Of a stretch of 37,612 nucleotides of DNA, positions 1-7,821 are shown piece after piece; the stretch's first letter is position 1; every line of letters begins with the position of its first letter. Source of the DNA: Streptomyces sp. E2N166 (GTDB lineage: Bacteria > Actinomycetota > Actinomycetes > Streptomycetales > Streptomycetaceae); assembly GCF_003671715.1 (NCBI RefSeq), contig NZ_RAIF01000006.1, positions 461,868 through 499,479 of the forward strand. The letters are read 5' to 3'. Below the pieces are notes generated by a model, which saw nothing but the letters and a program-made list of their open reading frames with translations, was not told the DNA's origin and did no database searches. A program made the translations under genes and the position numbers.

Positions 1-723
1 GGGGACGTGGAGGCCACCGTGCGCGAGCCCGGGGCCGACGGCGTCGCCGAGCGGCTGCGCCGGACGGGGTGGCGGCAGACCGCGCCGGGCGGCGAGGACG
101 GCTTCGCCGCCGGCCAGCCGCGCTACGTGTGCCAGGTACCGCTGGCCGGGCGGTCACTGGAACAGATCCAGAACGGCTTCAACCAGCAGTGGCGCCGCAA
201 CATCAAGAAGTCCGAGAAGGCCGGCGTCAAAGTCGTCCGGGCTGACCAGGAGGACCTCCCGGCCTTCTACGAGCTCTACGTCGAGACCGCCGAACGGGAC
301 CGGTTCGTCCCGCGCCCCCTCGCCTACTTCCAGCGCATGTGGACCGCGCTGACGGCCGAGGACCCGGACCGCATGCGCCTCTACCTCGCCCATCACGACG
401 GCGAGGTGCTCGCCGGTGCCACGATGCTGACCGTCGGCGAGCACGTCTGGTACTCCTACGGCGCTTCCACGAGCCGCCGGCGCGAGGTGCAGCCCAACAA
501 CGCGCTCCAGTGGCGGATGATGTGCGACGCCCATGAACTCGGCGCGGCGGTCTACGACTTCCGCGGCATCACCGACACCCTTGACGAGGACGACCACCTG
601 CTGGGGCTGCTGCGGTTCAAGGTCGGAGCGGGCGGTGAGGCCGTGGAGTACCTCGGCGAGTGGGACTACCCGCTCAACAAGCTGCTGCACAAGGCCCTGG
701 GCCTGTACCTGGCGCGGCGCTGA
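1..723 (+). CDS. FemX/FemAB-type aminoacyltransferase, 5'-truncated by window edge
   Basis: This is the C-terminal part of a FemABX-family (GNAT-fold) enzyme. The family transfers an amino acid from aminoacyl-tRNA to the peptide side chain of lipid II, building the peptidoglycan cross-bridge at the cytoplasmic face of the membrane; in Streptomyces the residue is usually glycine. The motif WRRNIKKSEKAGV, then RPLAYFQRMW, VWYSYGAS and the closing LGEWDYPLNKLLHKAL are typical of actinobacterial FemX paralogues. The frame is open to base 1 and family members are about 370 residues, so roughly 130 residues lie outside the window; the GTG at 7 is probably not the true start. It converges with the next gene. 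The subfamily is clear; whether this paralogue is the main bridge-forming enzyme or a resistance-linked copy cannot be told. Confidence 0.85.
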   Translation, partial: GDVEATVREPGADGVAERLRRTGWRQTAPGGEDGFAAGQPRYVCQVPLAGRSLEQIQNGFNQQWRRNIKKSEKAGVKVVRADQEDLPAFYELYVETAERDRFVPRPLAYFQRMWTALTAEDPDRMRLYLAHHDGEVLAGATMLTVGEHVWYSYGASTSRRREVQPNNALQWRMMCDAHELGAAVYDFRGITDTLDEDDHLLGLLRFKVGAGGEAVEYLGEWDYPLNKLLHKALGLYLARR

Positions 724-779
724 GCCGTTCCGGACCGGCCAGGACCATACCGGACCGGAGCGGCCCGGACCCCGGCCGG

Positions 780-1520
780 TCAGTCGGCGGGCTTCTCCCA
801 GACCGACACGTGGCCGCCGCTCTCGTGGGTGAACGGCTTCCGGGTCCATCCCTCCCACCGGTCGCGCAGCCGCAGTCCGGCGAGCCGGGCCATCAGGTCG
901 AGTTCGGAGGGCCACACGTACCGGAAGGGGTAGTACTCGTACTCGGGGCGTCCGTCCACGAGGGTGACGTAGTGCGAACTCATCGCCTGGGTGGCGGTGT
1001 CGTAGGTGTCGAACGCCCACCCGGCCGGGCCGATGCGGAACGGCACGGCGGTCTGTCCCGGGGGCAGCCGGCGCAGCTCCGGCACGCCCACCTCGATGAC
1101 GAAGCAGCCGCCGGGTTCCAGATGGTCGGCGGCGTTGCGGAAGCAGTCGACCTGGGCGTCCTGCGTCGTCAGGTTGTTGATGGTGTTGAAGACGAGGTAG
1201 GCGACCGTGAAGGTGCCCGGCACCCGGGTCGTCGCGAAGTCGCCGATGGTCACCCCGACGGCGTCGCCGCCCGGCTTGGCACTCAGCCGGGAGGTCATGG
1301 CCCGGGACATGTCGATACCGTGCACCGGGACTCCGCGCCCCGCCAGGGGCAGTGCGATCCGGCCGGTGCCGACGCCGAACTCGAGTGCCCGGCCGGTGCC
1401 CGCCAGTTCGGTCAGCAGGTCGACGGCGGGATCCACCGCCTCGGGTGTGAACCGGTCCGCCGCCGACTCGTCGTAGTGCGCCGCGACGCTTTCCCCGAAG
1501 TAGCCGTCCTCATCAGACAT
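780..1520 (-). CDS. class I SAM-dependent methyltransferase
   Basis: A 246-residue soluble methyltransferase. The glycine-rich SAM-binding loop LEFGVGTGRIALPLA lies at about residues 43-57, followed by an acidic residue after strand 2 (HGIDMS) and a post-loop NTINNL segment. The substrate is not predictable; small molecules or proteins are both possible. The ATG at 1520 was chosen because the domain begins right after it and longer in-frame extensions look non-coding. There is no convincing Shine-Dalgarno sequence. A TACGGT box ends 7 nt before this ATG, so transcription may start at the start codon (leaderless), which is inference. It is divergent from the amidotransferase at 1737 and convergent with the FemX gene. 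Confidence 0.85.
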   Translation of the reverse strand: MSDEDGYFGESVAAHYDESAADRFTPEAVDPAVDLLTELAGTGRALEFGVGTGRIALPLAGRGVPVHGIDMSRAMTSRLSAKPGGDAVGVTIGDFATTRVPGTFTVAYLVFNTINNLTTQDAQVDCFRNAADHLEPGGCFVIEVGVPELRRLPPGQTAVPFRIGPAGWAFDTYDTATQAMSSHYVTLVDGRPEYEYYPFRYVWPSELDLMARLAGLRLRDRWEGWTRKPFTHESGGHVSVWEKPAD

Positions 1521-1736
1521 GCGAGCGACCGTACCGCTCGTCAGGCCGCCGACGCCCGTGCTTTTCCGCCGCTGGTCAGGACCTCGTACAGCAGCGAGGG
1601 TGCCGGTGTCGTCGGCCGTCCTCGACGGCGACCCGACGCATCGCGCCGCGAGTCCGTGGTCCGGCCGGAGGGTTGCGGCCCTCCCCGTCCTGGGCAGTGG
1701 GACGGTGTCCGAGCGGTGTGAAGCGGGGAGTGGGCG

Positions 1737-2435
1737 ATGTCGCGGCTGCTGGTGGTGCAGAACGGTCCGGACGGCGGGCCGGGCCGGTTCGGTGACTGGC
1801 TGACCTCGGACGGGCCGGCACTGGACGTGGTCCACGCGTACGCCGGTGCGCCGCTCCCCCGGCGCCTGGCGCACGAGGGCGTCATGGTGCTCGGTGGCGG
1901 CTATCTGCCCGACGACGACGTCCGCGCGCCCTGGCTCGCGCCCACCCGGGCGCTGGTCGCCGAGGCGGTGGAGCGAGGCGCCCCCGTGTTCGGGATCTGC
2001 CTCGGCGGACAGCTCCTCGCCCATGTCGCGGGAGGAACGGTCCGGGCCGACCACGGCGAACCGGAGTTCGGCAGCACGCCGCTCACCCTACGGGCGGAGG
2101 CCGGGAGCGATCCGCTCTTCCGGGATCTGCCGGAGCGGGTGACGGCGGTCGAGCACCATGTGGACGCCGTCACCGCCCTGCCGCCGGGCGCCGCCTGGCT
2201 GATGGAGAGCGAGCGGTGCCCGTACCAGGCGTTCCGGGTCGGCGACCGGGCGTGGGGGGTGCAGTTCCACCCCGAGGCGGGCGCGGACCGGGCCCGGTCG
2301 TGGGCTCCGGAGCGGATACGGGCCAAGGGCCTGGACCCGGCGGAACTCTCCCGTCAAGCGGAACGCGACGAGACCGCGGCCGAGGTGGTCTGGCGCGAGG
2401 TCGCCCGGCGCTTCGCCGCGGTCGTCGGCACATGA
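1737..2435 (+). CDS. class I glutamine amidotransferase (GATase1)
   Basis: A 232-residue single-domain protein of the type 1 glutamine amidotransferase superfamily, resembling GMP-synthase-like stand-alone amidotransferases. The nucleophile motif GICLGGQ places Cys at residue 88 and FHPEA places the catalytic His at 178 and Glu at 180, completing the triad. Such enzymes release ammonia from glutamine for a synthase partner or act as gamma-glutamyl hydrolases; no synthase subunit is adjacent, so the acceptor is unknown. The ATG start is supported by a GGGGAG ribosome-binding site six bases upstream. It is transcribed away from the methyltransferase, with a 216-bp shared promoter region. Confidence 0.88.
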   Translation: MSRLLVVQNGPDGGPGRFGDWLTSDGPALDVVHAYAGAPLPRRLAHEGVMVLGGGYLPDDDVRAPWLAPTRALVAEAVERGAPVFGICLGGQLLAHVAGGTVRADHGEPEFGSTPLTLRAEAGSDPLFRDLPERVTAVEHHVDAVTALPPGAAWLMESERCPYQAFRVGDRAWGVQFHPEAGADRARSWAPERIRAKGLDPAELSRQAERDETAAEVVWREVARRFAAVVGT

Positions 2436-2481
2436 GCGGCCGGGAGCGTCGGAGGGCCGGGAGGCACACCAGGGTTGTGGG

Positions 2482-3657
2482 TCAGCCCGTGAAGGCGCCG
2501 CGGTCGGTGAAGACCAGCTTGGCGAAGCGTTCGCCGATGCGGCGGTGGGTGGCCGCGTCCGGGTGGAGGTCGTCGGGCAGGGGCAGTTCGGCGGAGTCGG
2601 CCTCGCCGTAGAGGTCACGGCCGTCGAGGTAGTGCAGGTTCGGGTCGTCGGCCGCCCGCTGCCCGACGATACGGGCCAGCTCGTCCCGGACGACGTTCAG
2701 GGTCAGTTTGCCGCTCGCGCGTTCCGCCGGGTCGCCCATGGCCGTGAAGCGCAGTCGCCCCTCGGGGAGACGGGAGAAGTCGGGCGCGCTGGGGCCGGGG
2801 GTGTCCTCGTGGATGGGGCACAGGATGGGCGAGACGACCAGCAGCGGGGTGGTGGGGTGGCCGTCGCGGACGGTGTCCAGGAAGCCGTGGACGGCGGGGC
2901 CGAAGGCACGCAGGCGCATGAGGTCCGCGTTGACGACGTTGATGCCGATCTTGAGGCTGATCAGGTCGGCGGGGGTGTCGCGCAAGGCCTGCGCGGTGAA
3001 GGGGTCGAGCAGGGCGCTGCCGGCCAGGCCCAGATTGACGAGTTCGACGCCGCCGAGGGAGGCCGCGAGCGCGGGCCAGGTGGTGGTGGGGCTCGCGGCG
3101 TCGGAGCCGTGGCTGATCGAGCTGCCGTGGTGCAGCCAGACCCTGCGGCCCGGGTCCGGGGCGGGCTCGACGGGGGCGTTCGTCCGCAGGGCGACGAGTT
3201 CGGTGGTCTCGTTGTGCGGCAGCCAGATCTCGATGTCCTTGCCGCCCTCGGGCAGGCCCGCGAAGCGGAGGGTGCCGACGGGGCCGGGTTCGACGCCCGT
3301 CGTGCCGGTGGTCATGTCGATGGTCAGGGTGTTGCCGCCCGCGACACTGCCCCGGCCCGCCGGGCGGCCGTCGACGAGCAGCTCGTACACGCCGTCCGGG
3401 CGCGGCGGTACGCCGGCGTAGACCCGCTTGGTGGGCAGGGTGTCCAGTTCGAGGGCGGTGGCCCGGGTGCGCAGGGCCAGGCGTACGCCGGAGGGCTGGG
3501 ACTCGGCCATGGCCAGCTGTCCGTCGGTGTTCCGGGCGCGGGCCCGGGCAGGCAGCCGGTGCGGCAGCAGGCCCTGCTCGGTGCGCTCGAGGTCGAGGGC
3601 ACCACGCAGGAGGTCCATGGTGATCGGCGTGGTGATCCAGTCGTCCGTGGTGTGCAT
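2482..3657 (-). CDS. SGNH/GDSL-type hydrolase with N-terminal beta domain
   Basis: A 391-residue protein. The C-terminal half is an SGNH hydrolase: block I reads GSSISHGSD with the nucleophile Ser, the block II glycine is in NLGLAGSA, the third conserved block reads KIGINVVN in place of the usual GxND, and block V is DDLHPD, giving the Asp/His pair. The N-terminal ~180 residues (VYAGVPPRPDGVYELLVDG, DIEIWLPHNETTELVALRTN) form the jelly-roll-like domain often found in front of carbohydrate-acting SGNH esterases. No signal peptide is visible. The ATG at 3657 has GGAG five bases upstream. The TetR gene lies 47 bp upstream on the same strand, so the two are probably cotranscribed. The substrate is unknown; an acyl or acetyl ester is likely. 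Confidence 0.85.
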   Translation of the reverse strand: MHTTDDWITTPITMDLLRGALDLERTEQGLLPHRLPARARARNTDGQLAMAESQPSGVRLALRTRATALELDTLPTKRVYAGVPPRPDGVYELLVDGRPAGRGSVAGGNTLTIDMTTGTTGVEPGPVGTLRFAGLPEGGKDIEIWLPHNETTELVALRTNAPVEPAPDPGRRVWLHHGSSISHGSDAASPTTTWPALAASLGGVELVNLGLAGSALLDPFTAQALRDTPADLISLKIGINVVNADLMRLRAFGPAVHGFLDTVRDGHPTTPLLVVSPILCPIHEDTPGPSAPDFSRLPEGRLRFTAMGDPAERASGKLTLNVVRDELARIVGQRAADDPNLHYLDGRDLYGEADSAELPLPDDLHPDAATHRRIGERFAKLVFTDRGAFTG

Positions 3658-3704
3658 GTCGTCTCCGGCTGTGGGGGTGGGTTCGGCCGCGGGGGCGGAG
3701 TGGT

Positions 3705-4274
3705 TCAGGCCGCGGGCCAGTTGCGCAGCAGGGCGTCGAGGGCGTCCACGACCCGCGTCCACGTCTCCTGGGTGTCCGGGGCGCTGTGGCTGAAGCCGCC
3801 GCCCATCTCCAGACTGACGTAGCCGTGGAAGACGCTGCCCAGGAGTCGGACGGCGTGGGTCTGGTCGGGTTCCGCCAGGTCGTAGCCGCGCAGGATGGCC
3901 CGGGTCATCTGTGCGTGGCGGACGCCCGCGCTGGCCGCCGCCGTCTCCGGGTCGAGCCGCAGCTGGGCCGCGGCGTACCGGCCGGGGTGTTCCCGGGCGT
4001 AGTCGCGGTAGACGTTCGCGAAGGCGGCGAGGGCGTCCTTGCCGGCCCGGCCGGCCAGCGCCGTGGCGCCCCGGTCGGCGAGTTCGGCGAGGGCCAGCAG
4101 GGCGATCCGGGTCTTGAGATCGTGGGAGTTCCTCACGTGCGAGTACAGACTCGCGACCTTGACGTCGAAGTGTCTGGCCAGCGCGGAAACCGTCACCTCG
4201 TCGAAGCCGACCTCGTCGGCCAGTTCCGCGCCCGCCCGGACCAGGCGTTCCGTGGTCAGCCCCACCCGCACCAT
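3705..4274 (-). CDS. TetR/AcrR-family repressor (WHG-type C-terminal domain)
   Basis: A 189-residue regulator. The N-terminal helix-turn-helix is clear (AGAELADEVGFDEVTVSALA, then VKVASLYSHVRNSHDL), and the C-terminal part carries the GYVSLEMGGGFSH segment typical of TetR proteins with a WHG-type ligand-binding domain. The ATG at 4274 is preferred over the one at 4280 because a GGAAGG ribosome-binding site sits six bases before it. A perfect inverted repeat at 4310-4330 lies between this gene and the divergent FBP gene and is the obvious operator. The likely regulon is itself, the downstream SGNH hydrolase and the FBP gene. The ligand is unknown. Confidence 0.9.
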   Translation of the reverse strand: MVRVGLTTERLVRAGAELADEVGFDEVTVSALARHFDVKVASLYSHVRNSHDLKTRIALLALAELADRGATALAGRAGKDALAAFANVYRDYAREHPGRYAAAQLRLDPETAAASAGVRHAQMTRAILRGYDLAEPDQTHAVRLLGSVFHGYVSLEMGGGFSHSAPDTQETWTRVVDALDALLRNWPAA

Positions 4275-4309
4275 AGTCATCCTTCCGTCGGCCTGAACTC
4301 ATTATGCAG

Positions 4310-4330
4310 TTGCCTAAAGCATTTAGGCAA
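4310..4330. promoter_or_regulatory. perfect palindromic operator in the TetR/FBP divergent promoter
   Basis: Two 9-bp arms, TTGCCTAAA and TTTAGGCAA, are perfect reverse complements around a 3-bp GCA spacer. The site sits in an unusually AT-rich patch between the TetR gene (start 4274) and the FBP gene (start 4346). TetR dimers typically bind operators of this size, so autoregulation and control of both directions is the natural reading. The identity of the binding protein is inference. Confidence 0.75.
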
Positions 4331-4345
4331 ATTAGCCTCATGTGC

Positions 4346-4837
4346 ATGAAACCGTTGACCGACAAAGAGATCCGTTCCGCCTTCGTGAACTGCACCAAGG
4401 GCGCGGCCAAGCGCCTGTCCATACCCCACGACCTGGCCGACCGCCCGTGGGGCGACCTGGACTACTTCGGCTGGCGGGATCTCCAGGCGCCGGACCGCGC
4501 CTACCTGGTGACCGAAGTGGGCGGCCGTCCGACGGCACTCGCGCTGCGCTCCTCCGGCGCCGCCTCCGGGCAGGCGCGCCGCAGCATGTGCTCGATGTGC
4601 CTGACCACCCACTCCGGCGGCGTCTCCCTGATGGTCGCGCCGAAGGCGGGCAAGGCCGGGCAGCAGGGCAACTCGGTGGGCGCCTACATATGCAGCGACC
4701 TGGCCTGTTCGCTGTATGTGCGGGGCAAGCGGGAGGCGGGCGCCGGCGCGCGACTGCACGAAACGATCACGCAGGAGGAGAAGATCCGCCGGACCGTGGC
4801 GAACCTCGCGGCATTCGTCGACAAGGTGATCGCCTGA
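4346..4837 (+). CDS. FBP-domain treble-clef zinc-finger protein (EF-G-binding type)
   Basis: A 163-residue protein beginning MKPLTDKEIRSAF, as Streptomyces members of the FBP (PF07299-like) family do. The C-terminal half holds a likely treble-clef zinc finger: a CSMC pair near residue 80 and a CSDLAC pair about 40 residues later. Relatives of the FusB type bind elongation factor G and rescue ribosomes from fusidic acid; whether this actinobacterial branch does so is not established. Starting further upstream, at 4304, would put the palindromic operator inside the gene, so the ATG at 4346 (or 4340) is preferred. There is no good ribosome-binding site, suggesting a very short or absent leader. 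Divergent from the TetR gene. Confidence 0.78.
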   Translation: MKPLTDKEIRSAFVNCTKGAAKRLSIPHDLADRPWGDLDYFGWRDLQAPDRAYLVTEVGGRPTALALRSSGAASGQARRSMCSMCLTTHSGGVSLMVAPKAGKAGQQGNSVGAYICSDLACSLYVRGKREAGAGARLHETITQEEKIRRTVANLAAFVDKVIA

Positions 4838-4867
4838 CGGGCGTTCCGCGCCCCCCGGGACCCGGTA

Positions 4868-5413
4868 ATGATCAAAGGCAGGTTGACGAGGTCGCGCGCG
4901 CTGCGTGCGGAGGACGCGGCGCGTCATCTCCGGTGGCGCAACGATCCCCTGGCGCGCTGGGCGACTGCCGGCGACCCCTGTTTCGACCCCGTGACGGCGA
5001 AGGCGATCACGCTCGCCTTCGACACCATGCCGCGGCTCAGCCCGAGGGAGTCGGCCGTGTTCACGGTAGAGGACACGGCCGGCGGCGGGGTGATCGGCAT
5101 GGCCGACTACCGCGACCTGGACCCGTACGCCGGGGTGGCCACCCTGGGTATCACCATCGGCGAGAGGGAGTCTGGGGGCGCGGCCACGGGTCGGAGGCGC
5201 TGCGGCTGCTAGTGGACCACCTGTTCGGCGCGTACGGTCTCAACCGGCTGGAGCTGGACACCTGGAGCGGCAACGAGCGTGCCGTGCGTTCCTTCACGAA
5301 GCCGGGCTTCCGCGAGGAGGGCCGGCTGCGCTCCGCCGTCCTGATGGAGGGGCGGCGCTAGGACCGGGTGCCGTTCGGCATCCTGCGCGAGGAGTGGTCG
5401 CGGGCCGGGAGCC
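4868..5413 (+). pseudogene. GNAT N-acetyltransferase, frameshifted and with an internal TAG
   Basis: The first frame (4868 to about 5170) reads a RimJ-like GNAT: LRWRNDPLARWAT, then VFTVEDTAGGGVIGMADYRDLDPYAGVATLGITIGERE. The acetyl-CoA loop continues in another frame as WGRGHGSEALRLLVDHLFGAYGLNRLELDTW. One base appears to be missing near 5170, where GAG-TGC-TGG would be expected. The second frame then meets TAG at 5359-5361, after which the usual family ending continues (DRVPFGILREEWS), so a Tyr codon (TAC) has probably become TAG. Two independent lesions make a dead gene likely. The FBP gene lies 30 bp upstream. A single sequencing error could explain one lesion but less easily both. Confidence 0.8.
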
Positions 5414-5586
5414 TCGGCGACCAGGTTCCTTGGGCGGAGGGAGCCCGGACGGTGCCGGGACCGTCCGAATGCGGGGACCGTCCAAATCGGCCGTCGCCCG
5501 CACGAGGCCCGTCCCCGGGTCGCGGGGCGGTCCGCGTGGCCGTACACAGGAGGCATGAGCGCAGGCAGCGAGGGGACTCCGACGAC

Positions 5587-6159
5587 ATGCCCCAGCCTCA
5601 CCTGGTCACGTTCGGGCACGGCACCGCGGGCCGCGCCGCGCTTGCCGAACTGCTGCGTGGTGCCGGCGTCGCCGCCGTGGTCGACGTCAGGACGGCGCCC
5701 GGCAGCCGCCGCGACCCCGACCTGCTGCGGGACCGGCTCGCCGGGTGGATGCCCGAGGAGGGCCTCGCCTACCGGTGGGAGCAGCGCCTGGGCGGCTTCC
5801 GCAAGCCGGTGCCGGACTCGCCCGACGTCGTCTGGCGCAACACCTCGTTCCGCGGGTACGCCGGCCACACCCGCACGCCGGAGTTCGTCGCCGCCATGGA
5901 CGAGCTACTGGAGCAGGCGGCGCGGGAACGCACCGCGGTCATGTGCGGCGAAGCGGTGTGGTGGCGGTGCCACCGGCGCGTCATCGCCGACTTCGCCGTC
6001 CTGGCCCGCCGAACGCCCGTGGACCACCTCATGCACGACGGCCGCCTGACGGCCCACTCCCCCACCCCTGGCGCACGACTGCGGACGGACGGCCTCCTCG
6101 TCTACGACGACGAGGAGGCCGCGGCGAAGCCGGCCGCGTCGAGGTCGGGACGGTCGTAG
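5587..6159 (+). CDS. DUF488 domain protein
   Basis: A 190-residue DUF488-family protein. It opens with LVTFGHGTAGRAALAELL and VVDVRTAPGSRRDPD, has the central WRNTSFRGYAGHTRTPEF, and ends with the conserved Cys/His motif MCGEAVWWRCHRRVIADF. The biochemical role of DUF488 is unknown; the conserved Cys, Arg and His residues suggest a binding or catalytic pocket. The frame is open upstream to 5362 because the tail of the broken GNAT gene runs in the same frame, so longer starts are possible on paper. The ATG at 5587 matches the start of the conserved domain, with an AGGGG element about 11 bases upstream. Confidence 0.82.
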   Translation: MPQPHLVTFGHGTAGRAALAELLRGAGVAAVVDVRTAPGSRRDPDLLRDRLAGWMPEEGLAYRWEQRLGGFRKPVPDSPDVVWRNTSFRGYAGHTRTPEFVAAMDELLEQAARERTAVMCGEAVWWRCHRRVIADFAVLARRTPVDHLMHDGRLTAHSPTPGARLRTDGLLVYDDEEAAAKPAASRSGRS

Positions 6160-6181
6160 CGGCGAGGCGGAGGCAGCGGAC

Positions 6182-7126
6182 ATGCAGCACAAGGGCGGGC
6201 GCCGTCGGGAGAACGGCGATCACGACGTCGAGCCGGTCGAGGCGGTCCTCGACCAGCTCTACGCGACGCCGCCGTCCGAATTCGTCGCCCGTCGTGAGGA
6301 ACACGCCGCGGCCGCCAGAACGGCCGGCCGCAAGGAGGACGCCCGACGCATCCACGCCGCCCGTCGGCCCACGCTGGCGGCCTGGGCGGCGAACCTGCTG
6401 AGGCGCTCCCGACCGGAGGAGAGCCGGCGGTTCCTGGAGTTGGGGCAGGCGCTGCGCGAGGCACACCGCACCCTGGACGCGACCGGCCTCAAGGAGCTCT
6501 CCGCGCAGCGTCGGCACATCGTCTCCGCCCTGTCCCGGCAGGCCGCCCAGCTCTCCCGCGAGGCCGGACACCAACTGTCGCAAGCGGCGCAGCGGGAGGT
6601 CGAGTCGACCCTGCGCGCGGTCCTCGCGAACCCGGACGCGGCCGGCCAGTGGGCAGCCGGACGCCTGGAGGCCGCCCTCGCCCCGCCGTCGGAGTTCCCC
6701 GCGGGCACCGCGCCGGCCGAACCCGCACCGCGCGAGCGGCCCCGGCCGGACACCCGTCGGCGCGCGCCCGCGGGCCGGTCGCGGGACGAACTCGCCGAGC
6801 GGCGCCGCAGACGGCAGGAAGAGCTCGCCCAGGCCGAACAGGCGGCGGAGAAGGCCGGCCGGCGGCTGAGTGACAGACGCGCGGAAGAAGCCGACGCCAA
6901 GGCGGCCCTACGGCGGTCCGGCGAGGAACACGAGCGGGCACGCGCGGAGGTGTCCGCCGCGGAGCGACGACTGAGGCAGGCACACGAACAGCTCGACCGG
7001 GCCGAGCGGGAGCGGCGCGATGCCGAGGAGCGAAGGCGTACGGCCGCCGACGCGCTCTCCCGGGCCGAGCGGGAGGCACATGAGACCGCGCGCGAGGCTG
7101 ACCGTTTGGCCGGCCGTGTCAGGTAG
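6182..7126 (+). CDS. coiled-coil protein of unknown function
   Basis: A 314-residue hydrophilic protein with no signal peptide or membrane segment. Residues ~15-145 form an alpha-helical domain with the recognisable stretch RRPTLAAWAANLLRR, a pattern I associate with uncharacterised actinobacterial proteins. A Pro/Ala/Arg-rich linker (about 160-200) follows, and then a roughly 110-residue region extremely rich in Glu, Arg and Ala (ELAERRRRRQEELAQAEQAAE onward) that should form a long coiled coil. A GGAGG ribosome-binding site lies 8 bases before the ATG. It follows the DUF488 gene by 22 bp and is probably cotranscribed. A scaffold or nucleoid-associated role is possible but not shown. Confidence 0.75.
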   Translation: MQHKGGRRRENGDHDVEPVEAVLDQLYATPPSEFVARREEHAAAARTAGRKEDARRIHAARRPTLAAWAANLLRRSRPEESRRFLELGQALREAHRTLDATGLKELSAQRRHIVSALSRQAAQLSREAGHQLSQAAQREVESTLRAVLANPDAAGQWAAGRLEAALAPPSEFPAGTAPAEPAPRERPRPDTRRRAPAGRSRDELAERRRRRQEELAQAEQAAEKAGRRLSDRRAEEADAKAALRRSGEEHERARAEVSAAERRLRQAHEQLDRAERERRDAEERRRTAADALSRAEREAHETAREADRLAGRVR

Positions 7127-7141
7127 TACGGCCCTCCCGAT

Positions 7142-7157
7142 TGAGTACTCGTACTCA
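7142..7157. promoter_or_regulatory. 16-bp inverted repeat upstream of lipoprotein gene
   Basis: TGAGTAC and GTACTCA are perfect arms around a 2-bp spacer, 60 bp upstream of the lipoprotein start. A second small hairpin (CCCCC/GGGGG, 7168-7180) follows. The first repeat is compact and symmetric enough to be a dimeric repressor site; the binding protein is unknown. Confidence 0.45.
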
Positions 7158-7216
7158 TGAGGAGTTTCCCCCGCCGGGGGAGGCTTGCCGTACCAGCCAC
7201 CCAGAGGGAGCCAACC

Positions 7217-7555
7217 GTGCGCACCACCGGCCGAGTTCACCGCCCGTCGCTCCCGCGCGTCAACCGCGCGACGCGGTCCGCCCCGGGGTTCGCCCTGGTC
7301 TGCGTGACCGTCGTCGCGATCCTGACCGGCTGCTCCATGCGGGAGGCGACCTGCGGCGGCGGCGAGTACCCCGTCATGGCCATCGGCAGCACCGGCAGTG
7401 CCTGCGTTCCCGACGGCGAGGAGCCGCCCCGGGGTTACACCCGTTACCCCGAGGGCAAGGTCCCCGAGCACGTCGGCGACGAGTGGGACACCTACTGGCA
7501 GACTCACACCGTCGACGAGGACGGAAACATCGTCGAGGTGCCCGACGGCGAGTGA
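7217..7555 (+). CDS. small lipoprotein (SCO0607-like)
   Basis: A 112-residue lipoprotein. The GTG at 7217 is preferred over the upstream ATG at 7157 because GGGAG sits seven bases before it and it gives a normal signal: basic N-terminus, hydrophobic segment FALVCVTVVAILTGC with lipobox LTGC near residue 38. The mature part is short and acidic, with CGGGEYPV, a second Cys pair (ATCGG, SACVPDG) and a Trp/Tyr-rich motif DEWDTYWQTHTVDEDGN. It is exported and anchored to the outer face of the membrane. I recall a Streptomyces family named after SCO0607 with this layout; the function is unknown. Confidence 0.75.
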   Translation: MRTTGRVHRPSLPRVNRATRSAPGFALVCVTVVAILTGCSMREATCGGGEYPVMAIGSTGSACVPDGEEPPRGYTRYPEGKVPEHVGDEWDTYWQTHTVDEDGNIVEVPDGE

Positions 7556-7603
7556 GTGCCGGGTGTCGACGCTCCGAACAAGTGCGCGAGGAACTCGCGG
7601 CAC

Positions 7604-7631
7604 ATACCACGTTGGCGGCCATACGTGGTAT
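7604..7631. promoter_or_regulatory. 9-bp-arm inverted repeat upstream of H1-like gene
   Basis: ATACCACGT and ACGTGGTAT form perfect arms separated by 10 bp, located 190 bp upstream of the H1-like gene and 48 bp after the lipoprotein stop. There is no T-run, so an operator is more likely than a terminator. A GGAAC element at 7653-7657 followed 18 bp later by GTAC resembles an ECF-type promoter; that part is weak inference. Confidence 0.45.
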
Positions 7632-7821
7632 ACCGGCCCGGCAGCAAACAGGGGAACAACAGGCGCCGTCCGTCCGTACTATCTGTGTGTCAGCACAGCC
7701 GGTGGCAGTCTCCAGTTCTCCGCTGCCGGGCGCCGGTCGGACCTGGTTCCCATGTCCCGCGCCTGACGTCCCGCCGTTCCTCACGAGCCTTCACGGCCGC
7801 GAATCGAGGAGAGTCAACACC

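Noticed and set aside
724-779. Repeated CCGGACCGG words as a terminator between FemX and methyltransferase
   Set aside because: They form direct repeats with only 4-bp symmetric arms, not a convincing stem.
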